This document shows, piece by piece, positions 21,191-32,211 of a stretch of DNA of 64,000 bases. The stretch covers positions 56,466,881 through 56,530,880 of the forward strand of contig CM019063.1 in the NCBI GenBank assembly GCA_009667805.1, given 5' to 3'. The position numbers and the translations under genes were made by a program. This stretch comes from Leptobrachium leishanense. Its lineage: Eukaryota; Chordata; Amphibia; Anura; Megophryidae. The notes beneath the pieces were generated by a model, which was not told the DNA's origin, did not search any database, and saw only the letters and a program-made list of their open reading frames with translations. Every line of letters begins with the position of its first letter. The first letter of the stretch is position 1.

Positions 21191-24100
21191 ATCGTCTCAT
21201 TGATCACATATACAATCGTGATCACAAAAAGGGATGAAACAAACTAGACAATTAAACTAATTATACCTGGGGCCATAGTATCCTCGCCTAATACCTGTAT
21301 GATATACGAAAAGGATTCCCCAAGGATGCCCTTTATGAGCATAAAATACACTTATCTATCTAGATTCACTCTTCCAGCGAACCACATTTGGAGCGTAGGC
21401 AAAAATACCTAATCTAGACATTAAATAACTATTTATTCCCATTTCCCAAAATATAATTCACCGAACAAGAAAAGTATAATAACTTGAATGTAAAAGTTCA
21501 TTTATCTAATAAATCAACATGAGTCAGATCTATATCTGTGTGTTTTCCTATGTTCAGCTTCACTCCACAAAATGCATATACACCTGCATTCATACACACA
21601 TTCAAGAAATACATTCTCATTTTCACAAATTAAATCCTTTCTCAAACTTATCTAGGGGATTAAATAAATAAAAAAAATAATATTCCATAATCTAATACCA
21701 TAGTCCACAGTGCGAGATCAGGGTGTGGTCCTTTTTTTCAACATCCCAGCTTGAGACGCATAATCATTGAATGTCATTAGAGCTCCCACCATAGGGACTC
21801 CTGAACAAGCTGTCTCTTTGCGCTGGTTGCTTATTACCTGTGACCTTTGACCTTGACACAAAATGTCCATGATTCGTTCCATATGCAGTCATTGTGACTG
21901 TCAGGTTTCTTGATGATGTGATATGGTTTCAGCAACAATAAAGAAAATAAAAAAGAAAAGAAAATATGGTATACCCCGCTAATCATCTACATCCATTCAT
22001 TCATTGTCACTCTCAAATGCACGAAAACAATAAAAATGTTAATTTACACAAGAAAAGACACAGATAATAAATTTCAAAATGTCCCCGCGAAGCCTGTCGG
22101 CCTCACGCAATAAAAAAAATTATACTACTTCTGACTCGTTGTTAGAGAAAAATATATATATATACGCAACTTTGGCTCAAAAGGGAAATAGCCGAAGTGC
22201 ATATTCCACCCTTTTATTAAATATAATTTTTTTTTTTTTTTTTTAATTACTATCCTATTCAGTCTTGTTCGGTGTTGTGAAACAAACCTGGCGTTTATAA
22301 AACACACCAATCCTCAAATGAAATAAAAAATAAAATAAAAACCGCATTAATTTTATCGAATTAAAACTTCCCATTTACCACTATATATGTCATGAAACGT
22401 ATTCATGCAAATGCATTAAATTATATGTTCCTAAATACATTAATGAACTCTAATTTTAATTGGATGTGATCTTCAATAATCCTAAATGTGTCAGGGAATT
22501 TTGAACAATATTGATTGTAACTAAACAACAAAAATAACAAAATATAAAATAATAAAAGACACAAAATAATTATCACTTGGACGACATCAGAATATAAAAA
22601 TACATTATCTTCTTTCTTTGTCTTCTGTCTTATTGGTTGAAAATAACAGTTTTGTAAAACTGACATGTCTTAAGTTGTATTTCCAAATCAATGATCTTCT
22701 ACAAATAGCATGATTTATTGATGAGTTGTCGATAATCAGATTGTTTTATTGCCTGGTGTCTGATAATTCCTTATTATCCGGTTGATGTAACATTGCAATG
22801 TGAAATGATAATGTGTTTGATTAAATTTCCTTCAATTCCAACATCTTTATCAATATTGGTATCGCATAATCTTCCATCTAGCTTGAGCAAAGTTGGCATG
22901 CATGGGTAATTTTCACCTAAAGTAAAAACTTGGAAAAAAATGTATTATTAACCTGTCAAAAACTTTAAAATTCATATGGTTAAAATACTTTTAAAATGGA
23001 GAAAAAATGCAACACATTTTTTGGACACAAAGAAAAGGAGTGGTCATGAGTGAGACAACACGGAGGAGAGGAGGGGTCATGAGTGAGACAAAATGGAGGA
23101 GAGGAGGGGTCATGAGTGAGACAACACGGAGGAGAGGGGGTCATGAGTGAGACAAAATGGAGGAGACTAGGAAAAGAATGTGAACTTCAATTCAAATAAA
23201 AAACACAACAAAAATATCATGAACTGGGAAAGAAAGTATAGAAGGGCATGTTTAAAACTTGACGCGTTAATTAGCACAAAGTTCTCAGAGGAAACTCAGA
23301 GAAAAAGATTCTTAATAAACATCAATAATCTTTATTAAGGATATTGTTTAAAAACAAACATTCAAACGTGAGGTGTTTGTGCAGCTATTTTACAACCTGT
23401 TTTATTCCCTCCAAGAATATGCAATAGAGGCAAAGTTATACGCTATTGCACTTCACACCAAAAGACAAAAACATCAGACAGCAAAAAAAATAAAAAAATA
23501 ATACTAGACATCTGGCTACCACTGCAGAAAAAGAAAACAAATCAAACCATACTACTCAGAATACAACCTTCCATCTCCCTTAGTCAACTAAAATAAAACC
23601 CAAAAACCCACCTTCTCTTATTTGAAATCTGCCTAAATTCCTTTGTACAGCGCTACTAAACCTGTAGGCGCTTTCCTTTAAACTTTCACTCAAATCCTTC
23701 AGCTTTATATCACTTCCTCCTCTTAGATTCCAAACAACTAAACATGAACCTACATATATATTCCATTATACAAGTTACAAAACTGTAAATGATCTCAGTC
23801 AGCCATTTTGGCAAAACATATAACCTATATTTAAGGTGCGGTCAATCCCTTAGTGCTGGACTCAAACAAAGACCAGAGGAAAATAACCGACCACGCCTCT
23901 CTTGGGAAAATGTACAACTTTGAGCCCATCACCTTGATACACTAATTTTTATATATATATATCATACATCAATTTATAATCCATTTACAGTAAATAAAGC
24001 TCCCATAATTACTTTCTTCTGTTCCACTACTGTACGCACGCCGAAGCACTCAAACCGCGCCCAATTCCACAACATTTACAGTTTTATAAAGCACTAACAG

Positions 24101-25302
24101 CTCCAGAATTCAACTGCTACTACAGTCATTCAAGGCATTAGACACATGTCATTTGTATATACTGTTCAATTATCCCAAATACTCACAGAACAACAAAAAT
24201 AACTACATATTCCATTATCCAACTTGCACTGCTAAAAGACTACTAGCATTCAAAGAAAAAATCCTTATACAAACACATAATAACATTATACATTACAAAT
24301 AAAGAGTTTCTTTTCATTAAATAAAAAAAAGAACAAAGAGAAAAAATGAATGTATAAGAAAAAAAGTTAGCAGGCGCTTTTGAAAGTCACTGTAAAAGTA
24401 AAGCCCTATTGTCTTCTCCATTTCCTGTGCCCCTTCTTTTTTTTATACGCGAGGCAAGGCAGTAATGACACAGAAACAAAGAAACCTGGTTTACGAAAAG
24501 CAGTCCCTATACATAAATTACATATAAAAACATAATATCAAAACTACGAAATACAAAACATCAAAGATAAACACATACATTAATAGTTAGTAAAGACAAA
24601 CATTTAAATAAACAGACGCAATCAATGGCCATAAACAAAATAAAAAATAAAACAAAAACAAACATGCAATCTGAAAGAAAAAACAGCAAATCCTTTAGAA
24701 TCAGCGCGCAAACACATGCAGCAAAAAAAAATAAAAAATAAAAATGGCAACAGCGCGCAAGAAAATAAAAATAAAAATTAAGAGGAAAAAAAACTGTCTC
24801 TCAATGGGAGATTAAATCAGTTGATATACAAGAAGAAAATCCAATCAGTTAAAATAAAATTCTCACAATTACAAGATATGGACGACCCAGAAACACCAGA
24901 ATTGAAGTACAAGATAGACACAGAACGGAGACAAAACAACTAGAAACATCTCGTTTCTTTTTTTATGAGTTCAATTTCCAGCAAATACAAATACTCAGCA
25001 CACAGCGGGCGAGTTCAAACACACGTGAGGTCCTCAAACGATTTTCCTTTACTACAATACATAATACAAAAACAAAAACAAATCAAGACAAAGAGTCCAA
25101 CCTTGCACCAAAAAAAAAAAATTCAAAAAAAAATCAACAAGCTCTGAACCATAGCTTTAACGTCAGGGAAAATAAAACAAAAACCAAACCTGGAGGCAAG
25201 TTCGCAAAATCTGAACAAGCAAATGTAAGAATATATTCAAATGTAAAGTTACACTTAAATATAAATAACATCTGAATGGCAAATCCCACTTCAGACAACA
25301 AC
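21191..25302. other. Interior of the LTR element, no coding capacity
   Basis: About 4.1 kb, markedly A-rich on the plus strand from 23400 onward. Only short chance frames. A 34-bp tandem repeat sits at 23037-23166. Nothing else structured was recognised. Confidence 0.75.
23037..23166. repeat. 34-bp tandem repeat, about 4 units
   Basis: Units contain GGGGTCATGAGTGAGACA followed by ACACGGAGGAGAG or AAATGGAGGAGAG, alternating between the two forms. Confidence 0.85.
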
Positions 25303-25774
25303 TGATAAATTTGGATTTAAAGCAAACAAAACAAACTCCCTATAATAATTACCATTTATGAAATTTCAATAAACCTTTTCTAGTTTCTTCTCATATATCA
25401 AAGTTGAAAACTGGGCGCGGCGCATCACCATGGCGAGAGACAACAAAATCAGCCACAAAGCAATGTAGCGTCAGTCCTGTCTGAAATATCCTTCCTTAGA
25501 CAGGTCTTTTATTAGATTTCAAAGAACTTATAGCCAATCAGCATACAGATACATTTCTACGTCAGAGTTTAACCAACAGTGAGCCAAAAATTACTATATT
25601 GATTCAGAGATGGCTTTTTCTAGCATACACTTTTCACACACCCCTTCCTGCACACAAAGGAAATGGCTAAATTCCACAGGCTAACATCCTATGCAAGTAA
25701 AAGACTTGCAGGGTTTGACACTTATAATGGGGGGGGGTGGATTCACACTACCTATCATATTAAAATACCTTTCA
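25303..25774. repeat. Right LTR (472 bp)
   Basis: Same length and termini as the left LTR. One more A in an A run and one fewer G in a G run are the only differences noticed. Confidence 0.92.
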
Positions 25775-25928
25775 CCCTTTGCCCTCTTGTAGATCCTCTG
25801 CCGTCCCAATCAGGTCATTGGTGAAAAAAAGAAAATGTAAAAACTCCACCTTCTGACGGGTTGCAAGAGATTTTTATTTTAAAAAGTATAACAAATGATA
25901 AATAAGAATAAAAAGCACTAATATGTGC

Positions 25929-25973
25929 TGCTAAGACGCGTTTCGCCGAATAATTCGGCTTCATCAGTTCGGT
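25929..25973 (-). ncRNA. Hammerhead-ribozyme-like motif 3
   Basis: Minus strand: CTGATGA (perfect), extra A, stem II GCCGAA/TTCGGC (6 bp, loop TTA), GAAA, then ACGCGT-C and TTAGC. ACGCGT is self-complementary, as in hammerheads with very short stem III that act as dimers. Stem I (CGAA with TTAG) pairs at three of four positions. Confidence 0.55.
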
Positions 25974-26007
25974 GGAGGATCCACAAGAGGGCAAAGGGTT
26001 GCAGAAA

Positions 26008-26395
26008 AAAAACACCCTGCAAGCGAGTACCCCTCAGAGCCAGGACACGGGCTCTGAATCCTGTAAGTACCCCCTAGGGGACAAATAGGGGCAACCAGTG
26101 TTATATGCCGCGCAATGGTCTCTTTCTCTTTGCATATCCCATAGACAGTCCGAAAGCCCTGTTGAGCTGACCAAAGAAGAGGACCCGTTCTAAACTTTGG
26201 GGGATTATAAAGAAGGACCTATGAACTTTTGACTGTGTATATCCTAATTAACAAGCAAATAAGTAAACATAAACCCTTCATTGTAGGGATTTATTAGCCA
26301 CCACAATTGTGTTCAAACATTTGGCCATATATATCAGTAAATTAGCTGACCCGTATACCACGTGCGCCTAAAGGCTATTTCCCCTTACTATTACC
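26008..26395 (-). repeat. Inverted arm, right (locus 1)
   Basis: Partner of 20328-20713. Pairing also continues weakly inward through CCCTCTTGTAGATCCTC and GAGGATCCACAAGAGGG after removal of the LTR element. About 90 bp between this arm and the right target duplication have no partner. Confidence 0.85.
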
Positions 26396-26709
26396 CTTGT
26401 GTTTTCGTGTCGAACACACGCCTCGGGCAGCACGGAAAAATAGCTAACGCAGGTCCAAAGCGCCCATTGTTCCTACATTCCCGTCATCAAAGTAAATAAG
26501 TGTAAATAACTAGTACTTTCCTTCACTTCAAAGACTAATGAATGCAAACAATGTACAGGACGTCTCTCACACGTCCTTTACCATTGAAGGGTTTCAGGCA
26601 ATTGTATTATTAATTTTGTTACTATTGTTTTATAGCTAAAGTTGCAACATATCTAGTTTTGATGTACAATTGGTTAAAGAGCAGTGCACCCCATCTCCTT
26701 TTATATATA

Positions 26710-26889
26710 CAGGGTTATTCAGAGAGCGTGAATAGCAGGAGAATGACTGCAGAATGAAAAATTCTAGGTCAAAATAGCCGATTTGGAAAGTGAGATGAAA
26801 AGGAAAATTTTTCTGGTTTGGCTATTTTGACCTAGAATTTTCCATTCCCCTGTCATTCTCCTGCTTTTCACGCTCTCTGAATAACCCTA
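26710..26889. mobile_element. Palindromic MITE (CAGGGTTATTC family), 180 bp
   Basis: Arms of about 85 bp. Starts CAGGGTTATTCAGAGAGCG and ends CGCTCTCTGAATAACCCT plus A. 3-bp flanks ATA at 26707-26709 and 26890-26892. Confidence 0.85.
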
Positions 26890-26924
26890 ATAGTGTTACA
26901 TATTGTATAGAATCCCCAGACGGA

Positions 26925-27095
26925 TTATTATGACTACAGCAGGCATAATATCCAAGTAGGGGTGTAAGTAAATGGCTCAACGCGTTTCGTCCCATTAGGG
27001 ACTTCCTCACGAGCTCCTAACGGGATGAAATGCGTTGAGCCATTTACTTACACCCCCTACTTGGATCTTATGGATCTTATGCCTGCTGTAGTGTT
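26925..27095. repeat. Palindrome with hammerhead-like motif
   Basis: Arms about 26929-26993 and 27022-27092 share CTACAGCAGGCATAA, AAGTAGGGGTGTAAGTAAAT and GGCTCAACGCG, inverted. The motif at 26975-27014 lies in the left arm and the turn. Probably a third palindromic member of the same retroposon group, smaller than those at 20.3 and 53.1 kb. Confidence 0.75.
26975..27014 (-). ncRNA. Hammerhead-ribozyme-like motif 4
   Basis: Minus strand: stem I GCTC/GAGC (4 bp), first box GTGAGGA (C3 changed to G), extra A, stem II GTCCC/GGGAC (5 bp, loop TAAT), GAAA, ACGCGT-T. Structure intact except the C3 change, which would be expected to block catalysis. Confidence 0.5.
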
Positions 27096-27296
27096 ATATT
27101 TTGAAGGGTAAGTAATACATTTTTCACTTATTTTATTACTACCGTCTTTTTTATTGTGTTGCATTTGCAAACGATGGCGGGGTCAGGTGGACATTAGTTC
27201 ATTTGTAATTTAAGACTGATGGGACATACAATGTTATGGTGTTGTGAGCATTTACTATTCATGTATCACATGGTGTTTGTGGGAATATTACCCTAT

Positions 27297-27520
27297 CAGG
27301 GTTATTCAAAGAGCGTGAAAAGCAGGAGAATGACTGGAGAATGAAAAATTCTAGGTCAAAATAGCCGATTTGGAAAATGAGATGAAAGGGAGAATTTTTC
27401 TGATTTGGCTATTTTGACCTAGAATTTTTCATTCTCCAGTCATTCTCCAGTCATTCTCCAGTCATTCTCCAGTCATTCTCCAGTCATTCTCCTGCTTTTC
27501 ACGCTCTCTGAATAACCCTG
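27297..27520. mobile_element. Palindromic MITE (CAGGGTTATTC family), 224 bp
   Basis: Same termini as 26710-26889, with 3-bp flanks TAT at 27294-27296 and 27521-27523. The right arm has expanded by four extra copies of an 11-bp AGTCATTCTCC unit. Confidence 0.85.
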
Positions 27521-27783
27521 TATATGTTTTTTTAATACTTTATAAAGTATATGACTTAGCTTAGGCTCTTAATGTCAGCCTAGAGAAGGCAGGGGGAGGT
27601 TTTTCACATAAAACTCAGGGATGTCACTGGTTAGGTTGGAATAAAGGTCCATTTCTGTAAAAGTGCTCACGTGCATTATCAGGAGCCACATAAATCATAC
27701 CTACAATCAAATACTGGGTAAGAGATACCAGCTACAAACTAACAGCAAAAAAAAGTCGAACCTGGATGTAACTAAGCCAACAA

Positions 27784-28410
27784 GTGCGAGCCTTCCATTG
27801 GATAATTACTGCAGTAATTAATATGTTTCAGCTGCAAAGAATGAGGTCAGGTGACTCCCTGAATATACTGAATGAGCCGTTTTTTCCATCAATGGGTTTT
27901 TTCTCCCCTGATGGCACAGCGGGCATATTCCAAGATGGCAATACAAACAAACGATTAGAATCAGCGCCAAGGCGCGGGGTCAAGAGATACACATACACGG
28001 ATTTATATGTGATATAAAGGAATAGTGTAAAAAAACATTTATATATCCCAAAAAACACAGATGTGTAAATATAGAATTTTTCACCATGTGCTTATTCCAA
28101 GATGGAAGTGCCAGGGTTCATCAGGATCAAATTGTGCAAGAGTGGTTCAGGGAGCATGAGACATCATTTTCACACATGGATTGGCCACCGCACAGTCCAG
28201 ACCTTAACCCCATTGAGAATCTTTGGGATAATGTGCTGGAGAAGACTTTACGCAGCGCTGCGACTCTCCCATCATCAATGCAAGATCTTGACCACAAATT
28301 AATGCCACTCTGGATGGAAGTAAATGCTGTGACACTGCATGAGCATTTTGAAACAATGCCTTGATGAACGGGTGCCGTAATCACAGCAAAAGGCGCGCCA
28401 ACCAAATTTT
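27784..28410 (+). pseudogene. Tc1 transposase fragment with DDE end
   Basis: Before the insertion: L-N-I-L-N-E ... F-F-S-P-D-G-T. After it: [11 protein letters not shown] ... [13 protein letters not shown], the conserved block bearing the last catalytic acidic residue of Tc1/mariner transposases, then a helix ending H-F-E-T-M-P. Stops and the insertion make it inactive. Confidence 0.82.
27939..28092. mobile_element. 154-bp retroposon insertion, 13-bp target duplication
   Basis: Flanked by TATTCCAAGATGG at 27926-27938 and 28093-28105, both from the Tc1 transposase. Contains AGCGCCAAGGCGCGG and AT-rich ends. Like the 1-kb insertion at 8832, it is a target-primed insertion into a Tc1. Confidence 0.75.
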
Positions 28411-29018
28411 AGAGTGTGTGACATTTTTTGGCCAGGCAGTGTATATTGTGATTCAAAGTGTCTTGCTGGGATAAGACTAATGAATACGTTCATAAATGGT
28501 ATAAACATTAGGGATGAGCTGTTCGGTTCGATCAGTTCGGAGTTCGACTCGTACATTGGCAGTTCGAAAGTTTGCGAACTTCGAACTTTTTGGCGTGTTC
28601 GGGTCGAGTTCTAAAAAAAAAATAATTTGAAAAAAGTATAAAAAAAATGCTTAAAAAACACTAATAAATCTAGAAATAAAGAGACTCTTTACTGCAGAAT
28701 ATTATAAGCAATGGTTTATTAGGTATTGAATTAAAAGACTACCCAGGGCAAGAAGGCACGCATGTGGGCGATGATTAGCAATGTACGGACTGTGTACGTC
28801 GTCAAGAAGTGGTATGTATAATAGCATAAACATGTTACATACACATAACACACATTACATACATCTACCAACATATGTCAACAACACATGCTGCAGCGTA
28901 ATGTATTATCTGTTTGTCAGACAAATGTGACTGCCATAAAATAATTCTGGATTTAAAATATTTGCACATGTGTACATTTTTCTGAAACTTTCACACCTCA
29001 AAATTACATGTGCTTAGA

Positions 29019-29420
29019 GTGCATGAGGCTTGCATAGGATTTTTTGCGCCTGTGTGTTTCATCTTTAAATTGCTGCAATGGGTGATGTGGATTTTCTAGC
29101 TTACAAGGAAAGCATACTTTACAGTCTGCCTAATGTCTAGGTGCAAAGATTCTCTCCTCTAAATGACATGTGCTTACAGCAGGGCTCTCAAACTCTGGTG
29201 CCCCTGATGTTTTTGAACTACAACTCCCAGGATTCCCTCGCCATGTATTGCATTGAAATCATCCTGGGACTTGTAGTCCAAATCATGTTGGGGGGCCGTG
29301 AGTTTGAGACCCCTGGCATACTGTGCATGAGGCTTGCATAGGATTTTTTGCGCCACCTGTGTGTTTCATCTTTAAAATGCTACAATGGGTGATGTGGATT
29401 TAATAGCAGGGCTCTCAAAC
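29019..29420. repeat. Direct duplication, offset about 304 bp
   Basis: GTGCATGAGGCTTGCATAGG and the following 75 bp occur at 29019 and again at 29323. The first unit preserves the empty site (GTGCTTAGAGTGCATG) of the MITE that lies just before the second. A 14-bp piece of the MITE terminus recurs at 29406. Confidence 0.75.
29180..29315. mobile_element. Small hAT MITE (136 bp)
   Basis: CAGGGCTCTCAAACT ... AGTTTGAGACCCCTG termini, interior AACTACAACTCCCAGGATTC. Flanks GCTTACAG and GCATACTG agree at six of eight positions. Confidence 0.75.
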
Positions 29421-29603
29421 GGCGTAAACAACAGGTGTTAATTAGTGTTTGGAAATAACATGCGCATCTAATTAGTCTGGTCTCATGAATTTGATATATT
29501 GCCTGCAGAGTGGATGTGGCTCCTGCACATGTATGAACTCTGTATGCTTCTGAATTCTAAGAAGTGTTCGTTTCTACTACATTTCCTCTGATATGCTGTT
29601 TAA

Positions 29604-29675
29604 CCCCTTAAGGACCAGGGCTCTGTAAAGCCAATCATTAATGATGTAGATGTTACGTCATTTGTCATCAAGGGC
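29604..29675. mobile_element. 72-bp TTAA-flanked MITE
   Basis: TTAA at 29600-29603 and 29676-29679; left end CCCCTTAAGGACC, right end GTCATCAAGGGC. A minimal piggyBac-type derivative is likely. TTAACCCCTTAAGGGTGG at 29987 may be another terminus. Confidence 0.45.
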
Positions 29676-30414
29676 TTAATAAAATCTTTATCACACTCCT
29701 TAGATTTAAACGTAATATTCCAGTATTTGTATGTCATGTACCTCTCCCGAAGCGCCTATGTGAGCATACAATTATTATTGTGTTAGATCTATAGTTTTGG
29801 TGCAAGTGTGGTAGAAGGGCTTGCTGCTTCTGCATTAGTAACACAACACAACGTGAAAATGTCTATCATAAAACGTACACGCTGAGTCCCTAGAGTCTCT
29901 GACTATCCATTGTCATATATACCTTGCTTTATACATATAATACATTCCCTCATCTAACAGGATAGTAGCCAGTCCCTGTGCATTTTAACCCCTTAAGGGT
30001 GGCTAGGTGTCGTGTGTGGGTCTCTGATGGCGATGTTTCTATACATCCTACAAATCCGCCACTTCACGGGCAGGTTATGGGGACCTCCTAGGCACGATAT
30101 TTGAAGGAATTTTTCGTTTTTATTTTTAACCCTTATTTCATGGAAAACTCAATGTTCCTTTAAAAACGTCTTTTTTAAAACTTTTTGTCATTGTTTCCTG
30201 TCCCCCAGGGCACTACCTGGACCCCCATACAGCTTTTATGGCAAATATCTTGCATATATGCCCTCTTGGAGGGCACTCTAAAAATCTAACTTTTGAGTCC
30301 CATTGACTTGAATTGAGTTCGGTTCGTGTTCGCGTTCGAACTCGAACTTTTGAAATTGTTCGAGTTTGAATGCGAACCAAACACGGGGGTGTTCGACTCA
30401 TCCCTAATAAACAT

Positions 30415-30500
30415 CCTGGCCAGAGCACCTCTCCAGTAAGTGTCCTTGGGCAAGACACCGAATTGTACATACTTGCTACCACACAATATCAGCTGTGGAG
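30415..30500 (+). mobile_element. SINE-like fragment
   Basis: AGAGCACCTCTCCAGTAAGT and CTTGGGCAAGACACC match the body of the SINE at 39654-39856. Head and tail are missing. Confidence 0.5.
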
Positions 30501-30512
30501 TTCAGTGGTAAT

Positions 30513-32203
30513 TAGACATGTGCACAGCACAAAATTTCGTTTTGAACTAATGGATTAGTCCTAAAATGCAATTTATTTAGTTGCTAAAGAAATTAGTTTT
30601 CAGGTCTTTAGTATGAAAACTAATTTCATTCATCTGAAAACCGAAAGATACAATTACTGTTGTAGTGGCTCCTCAGAGGGCTGAGATTGCTGCTTGTTAC
30701 AGTATATCTCACTCTCAGCACAATGTGTCAGGCAAAGCTGTTACAGTAACTGACTGCTGCTCATCACAGCGCTCAGAGTTTCCGTAAAACTAGTAAATAA
30801 TATTTTTATATATAAGTCAGTTTTATATTACAATCAGTTACTGTAACAGCTGAGCCTGATACATTGTACTGAGAGATAATATAACAAGCTGCCGATCTCA
30901 GCGCTCAAAGCCACTGGATTTAAAGGGCTAAAAAAAGGCTCCTCTTTGTATAATGGATAGAACATCCTTCTGCATTAATTAATACCCCTCTCTGTATAAT
31001 GTATAGAACATCCTCCTGCATTAATTAATACCCATGTCTGTATAATGTATACGACATCCACCTGTATTAATTAATACCCCTCTCTGTATAATGTATAGAA
31101 CATCCTCCTGAATTAATTAATGTCCCTCTCTGTATAGAACATCCTCCTCAATTTATACCTTTCTCTGTATAATGTATATAACATCATCCTGCATTAATAC
31201 CCCTCTCTGTATAATGTATAGAACATCTTCCTGCATTAATTAATACCCCTCTCCGTATAGAACATCCTACTGCATTGGTATGTGGAGGGTGCAGAACTTC
31301 AGAATGCAATGCTTATCCAGCACAGAAGTGAGAACTTTTACTTAAACTTTGTATCTCTGTGGGGGAGATACAGGAATATAAAAGCAGGTGAGAGGGAAAA
31401 TATTTACGTAAATCAGTCTGAAAGCTCAGAGAAGAGATGACTGGTGCAAATTTATTTTCATAATAAAATAAAGCACTTTAATTCCAGGGAAAACATTCAA
31501 ATAAATCACACTGAAGGCTCATAATGACAGAATAACTGTGAGAGCTGGATACTAAATGTATCAGACGTAAAAAAACTTTATAACAAGCAGCACAAAGAAG
31601 GACTTTATATAAAACGTGTATTATAGATGAGGAAAGGGGGATAGTACTCCTGGATAATATAAAATGTATCAGACCTAAGCCCCTATTATGCAGAGCGGGA
31701 GGGGAGATAACACACGTTTTATAAAGTCCCTCTCTTCTCCCAGCGCTGCTTGTTATAAAGGGGTTTTTACTATCCAGCCCTCCTCTGTCATTAGCTTTCA
31801 GTGTGATTTATTTGAATAGTTTCCTTCTCCAGCTGCTTTTATCATCTTGTCTGCCTCATAGACATGCAAGGGTTAAGTAAAGGTTTCCTCTCCTGTGCTG
31901 GCTGGCTGTGCTGCGAGTGAGTATTCTGGAGCCCTATCACTGTCTGAGTTTCAGGTAGGGGTCAGGAAGGATTACGCATACAAACCTTTTCTGTAGCTTT
32001 GTGATGTTGCGCTCTTCATTGCTGGTCTCCTTCACTCAATGTAATATCACAAAAAGGACTGAAACTAAAATGTAGTGCATTTTATTTTAGTTTCTTTCGT
32101 TTTTTGTACTGAGCAGTTTCGTATCTCTTGAGTCATACTAAAACTAAATTATCCAAAAATTCTGACTAAATCGTTTTAGTACTAAAACGAATGCACATGT
32201 CTA
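30513..32203 (-). mobile_element. hAT non-autonomous element (TAGACATGTGCA family), 1.7 kb
   Basis: Inverted relative to 6640-7768. Perfect 8-bp duplications GTGGTAAT at 30505-30512 and 32204-32211. It shares the 46-bp array (30950-31290) and both ends, lacks the 131-bp MITE, and has about 600 bp extra between 31300 and 31960. Confidence 0.88.
30950..31290. repeat. 46-bp tandem repeat inside hAT
   Basis: Inverse of the array at 6880-7170: units contain CCTCTCTGTATAATGTATAG and AACATCCTCCTGCATTAATT. Confidence 0.8.
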
Positions 32204-32211
32204 GTGGTAAT

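Larger units (their letters stand above)
20719..25774. mobile_element. Young non-coding LTR retrotransposon, 5.06 kb
   Basis: Two 472-bp LTRs in direct orientation, TG...CA ends, 5-bp duplications CCCTT at 20714-20718 and 25775-25779. The LTRs differ only by single-base changes in an A run and a G run, so insertion was recent. The 4.1-kb interior has no ORF above 81 codons, no gag, protease, RT or integrase motif, and no clear primer-binding site or polypurine tract by eye. It is a non-autonomous, LARD-like element moved by another's enzymes. An AATAAA in the LTR on the minus strand suggests, but does not prove, minus orientation. Confidence 0.85.
20328..26487. mobile_element. Palindromic retroposon, 18-bp target duplication, hammerhead in loop
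   Basis: An 18-bp direct repeat (CAAAGTAAATAAGTGTAA) flanks it at 20310-20327 and 26488-26505. Inside are inverted arms 20328-20713 and about 26008-26395 that differ at about three positions, with a hammerhead-like motif between them at 25929-25973. A 5.06-kb LTR element was inserted later at 20719-25774. Without it the host element is about 1.1 kb and has no ORF. Penelope-like ancestry is inferred from the ribozyme and the inverted ends. Confidence 0.72.
27740..28441 (+). mobile_element. Tc1/mariner element, internally deleted, split by a retroposon
   Basis: Right end TTTTTTGGCCAGGCAGTG followed by TA. Left end near 27740 is worn (AAAAAAAAGTCGAACCTGG). The first half of the transposase is missing. 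A 154-bp insertion sits at 27939-28092. Confidence 0.8.
28509..30406. mobile_element. hAT non-autonomous element (TAGGGATGAGC family), 1.9 kb
   Basis: Termini TAGGGATGAGCTGTTCGG and GGGGGTGTTCGACTCATCCCTA; perfect 8-bp duplications ATAAACAT at 28501-28508 and 30407-30414. No transposase. Holds a small hAT MITE (29180-29315), an internal duplication and a 72-bp TTAA element. Confidence 0.88.

Noticed and set aside
25271..25302. Primer-binding site of the young LTR element
   Set aside because: On the minus strand TGGGATTTGCC begins 13 nt from the LTR. This is too far for a normal primer site and no matching tRNA end was verified.
27005..27044. A plus-strand hammerhead in the small palindrome
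   Set aside because: GAAATGCGTTGAGC is present, but the first box would be CTCACGA and stem II is poor. Likely the mirror of motif 4.
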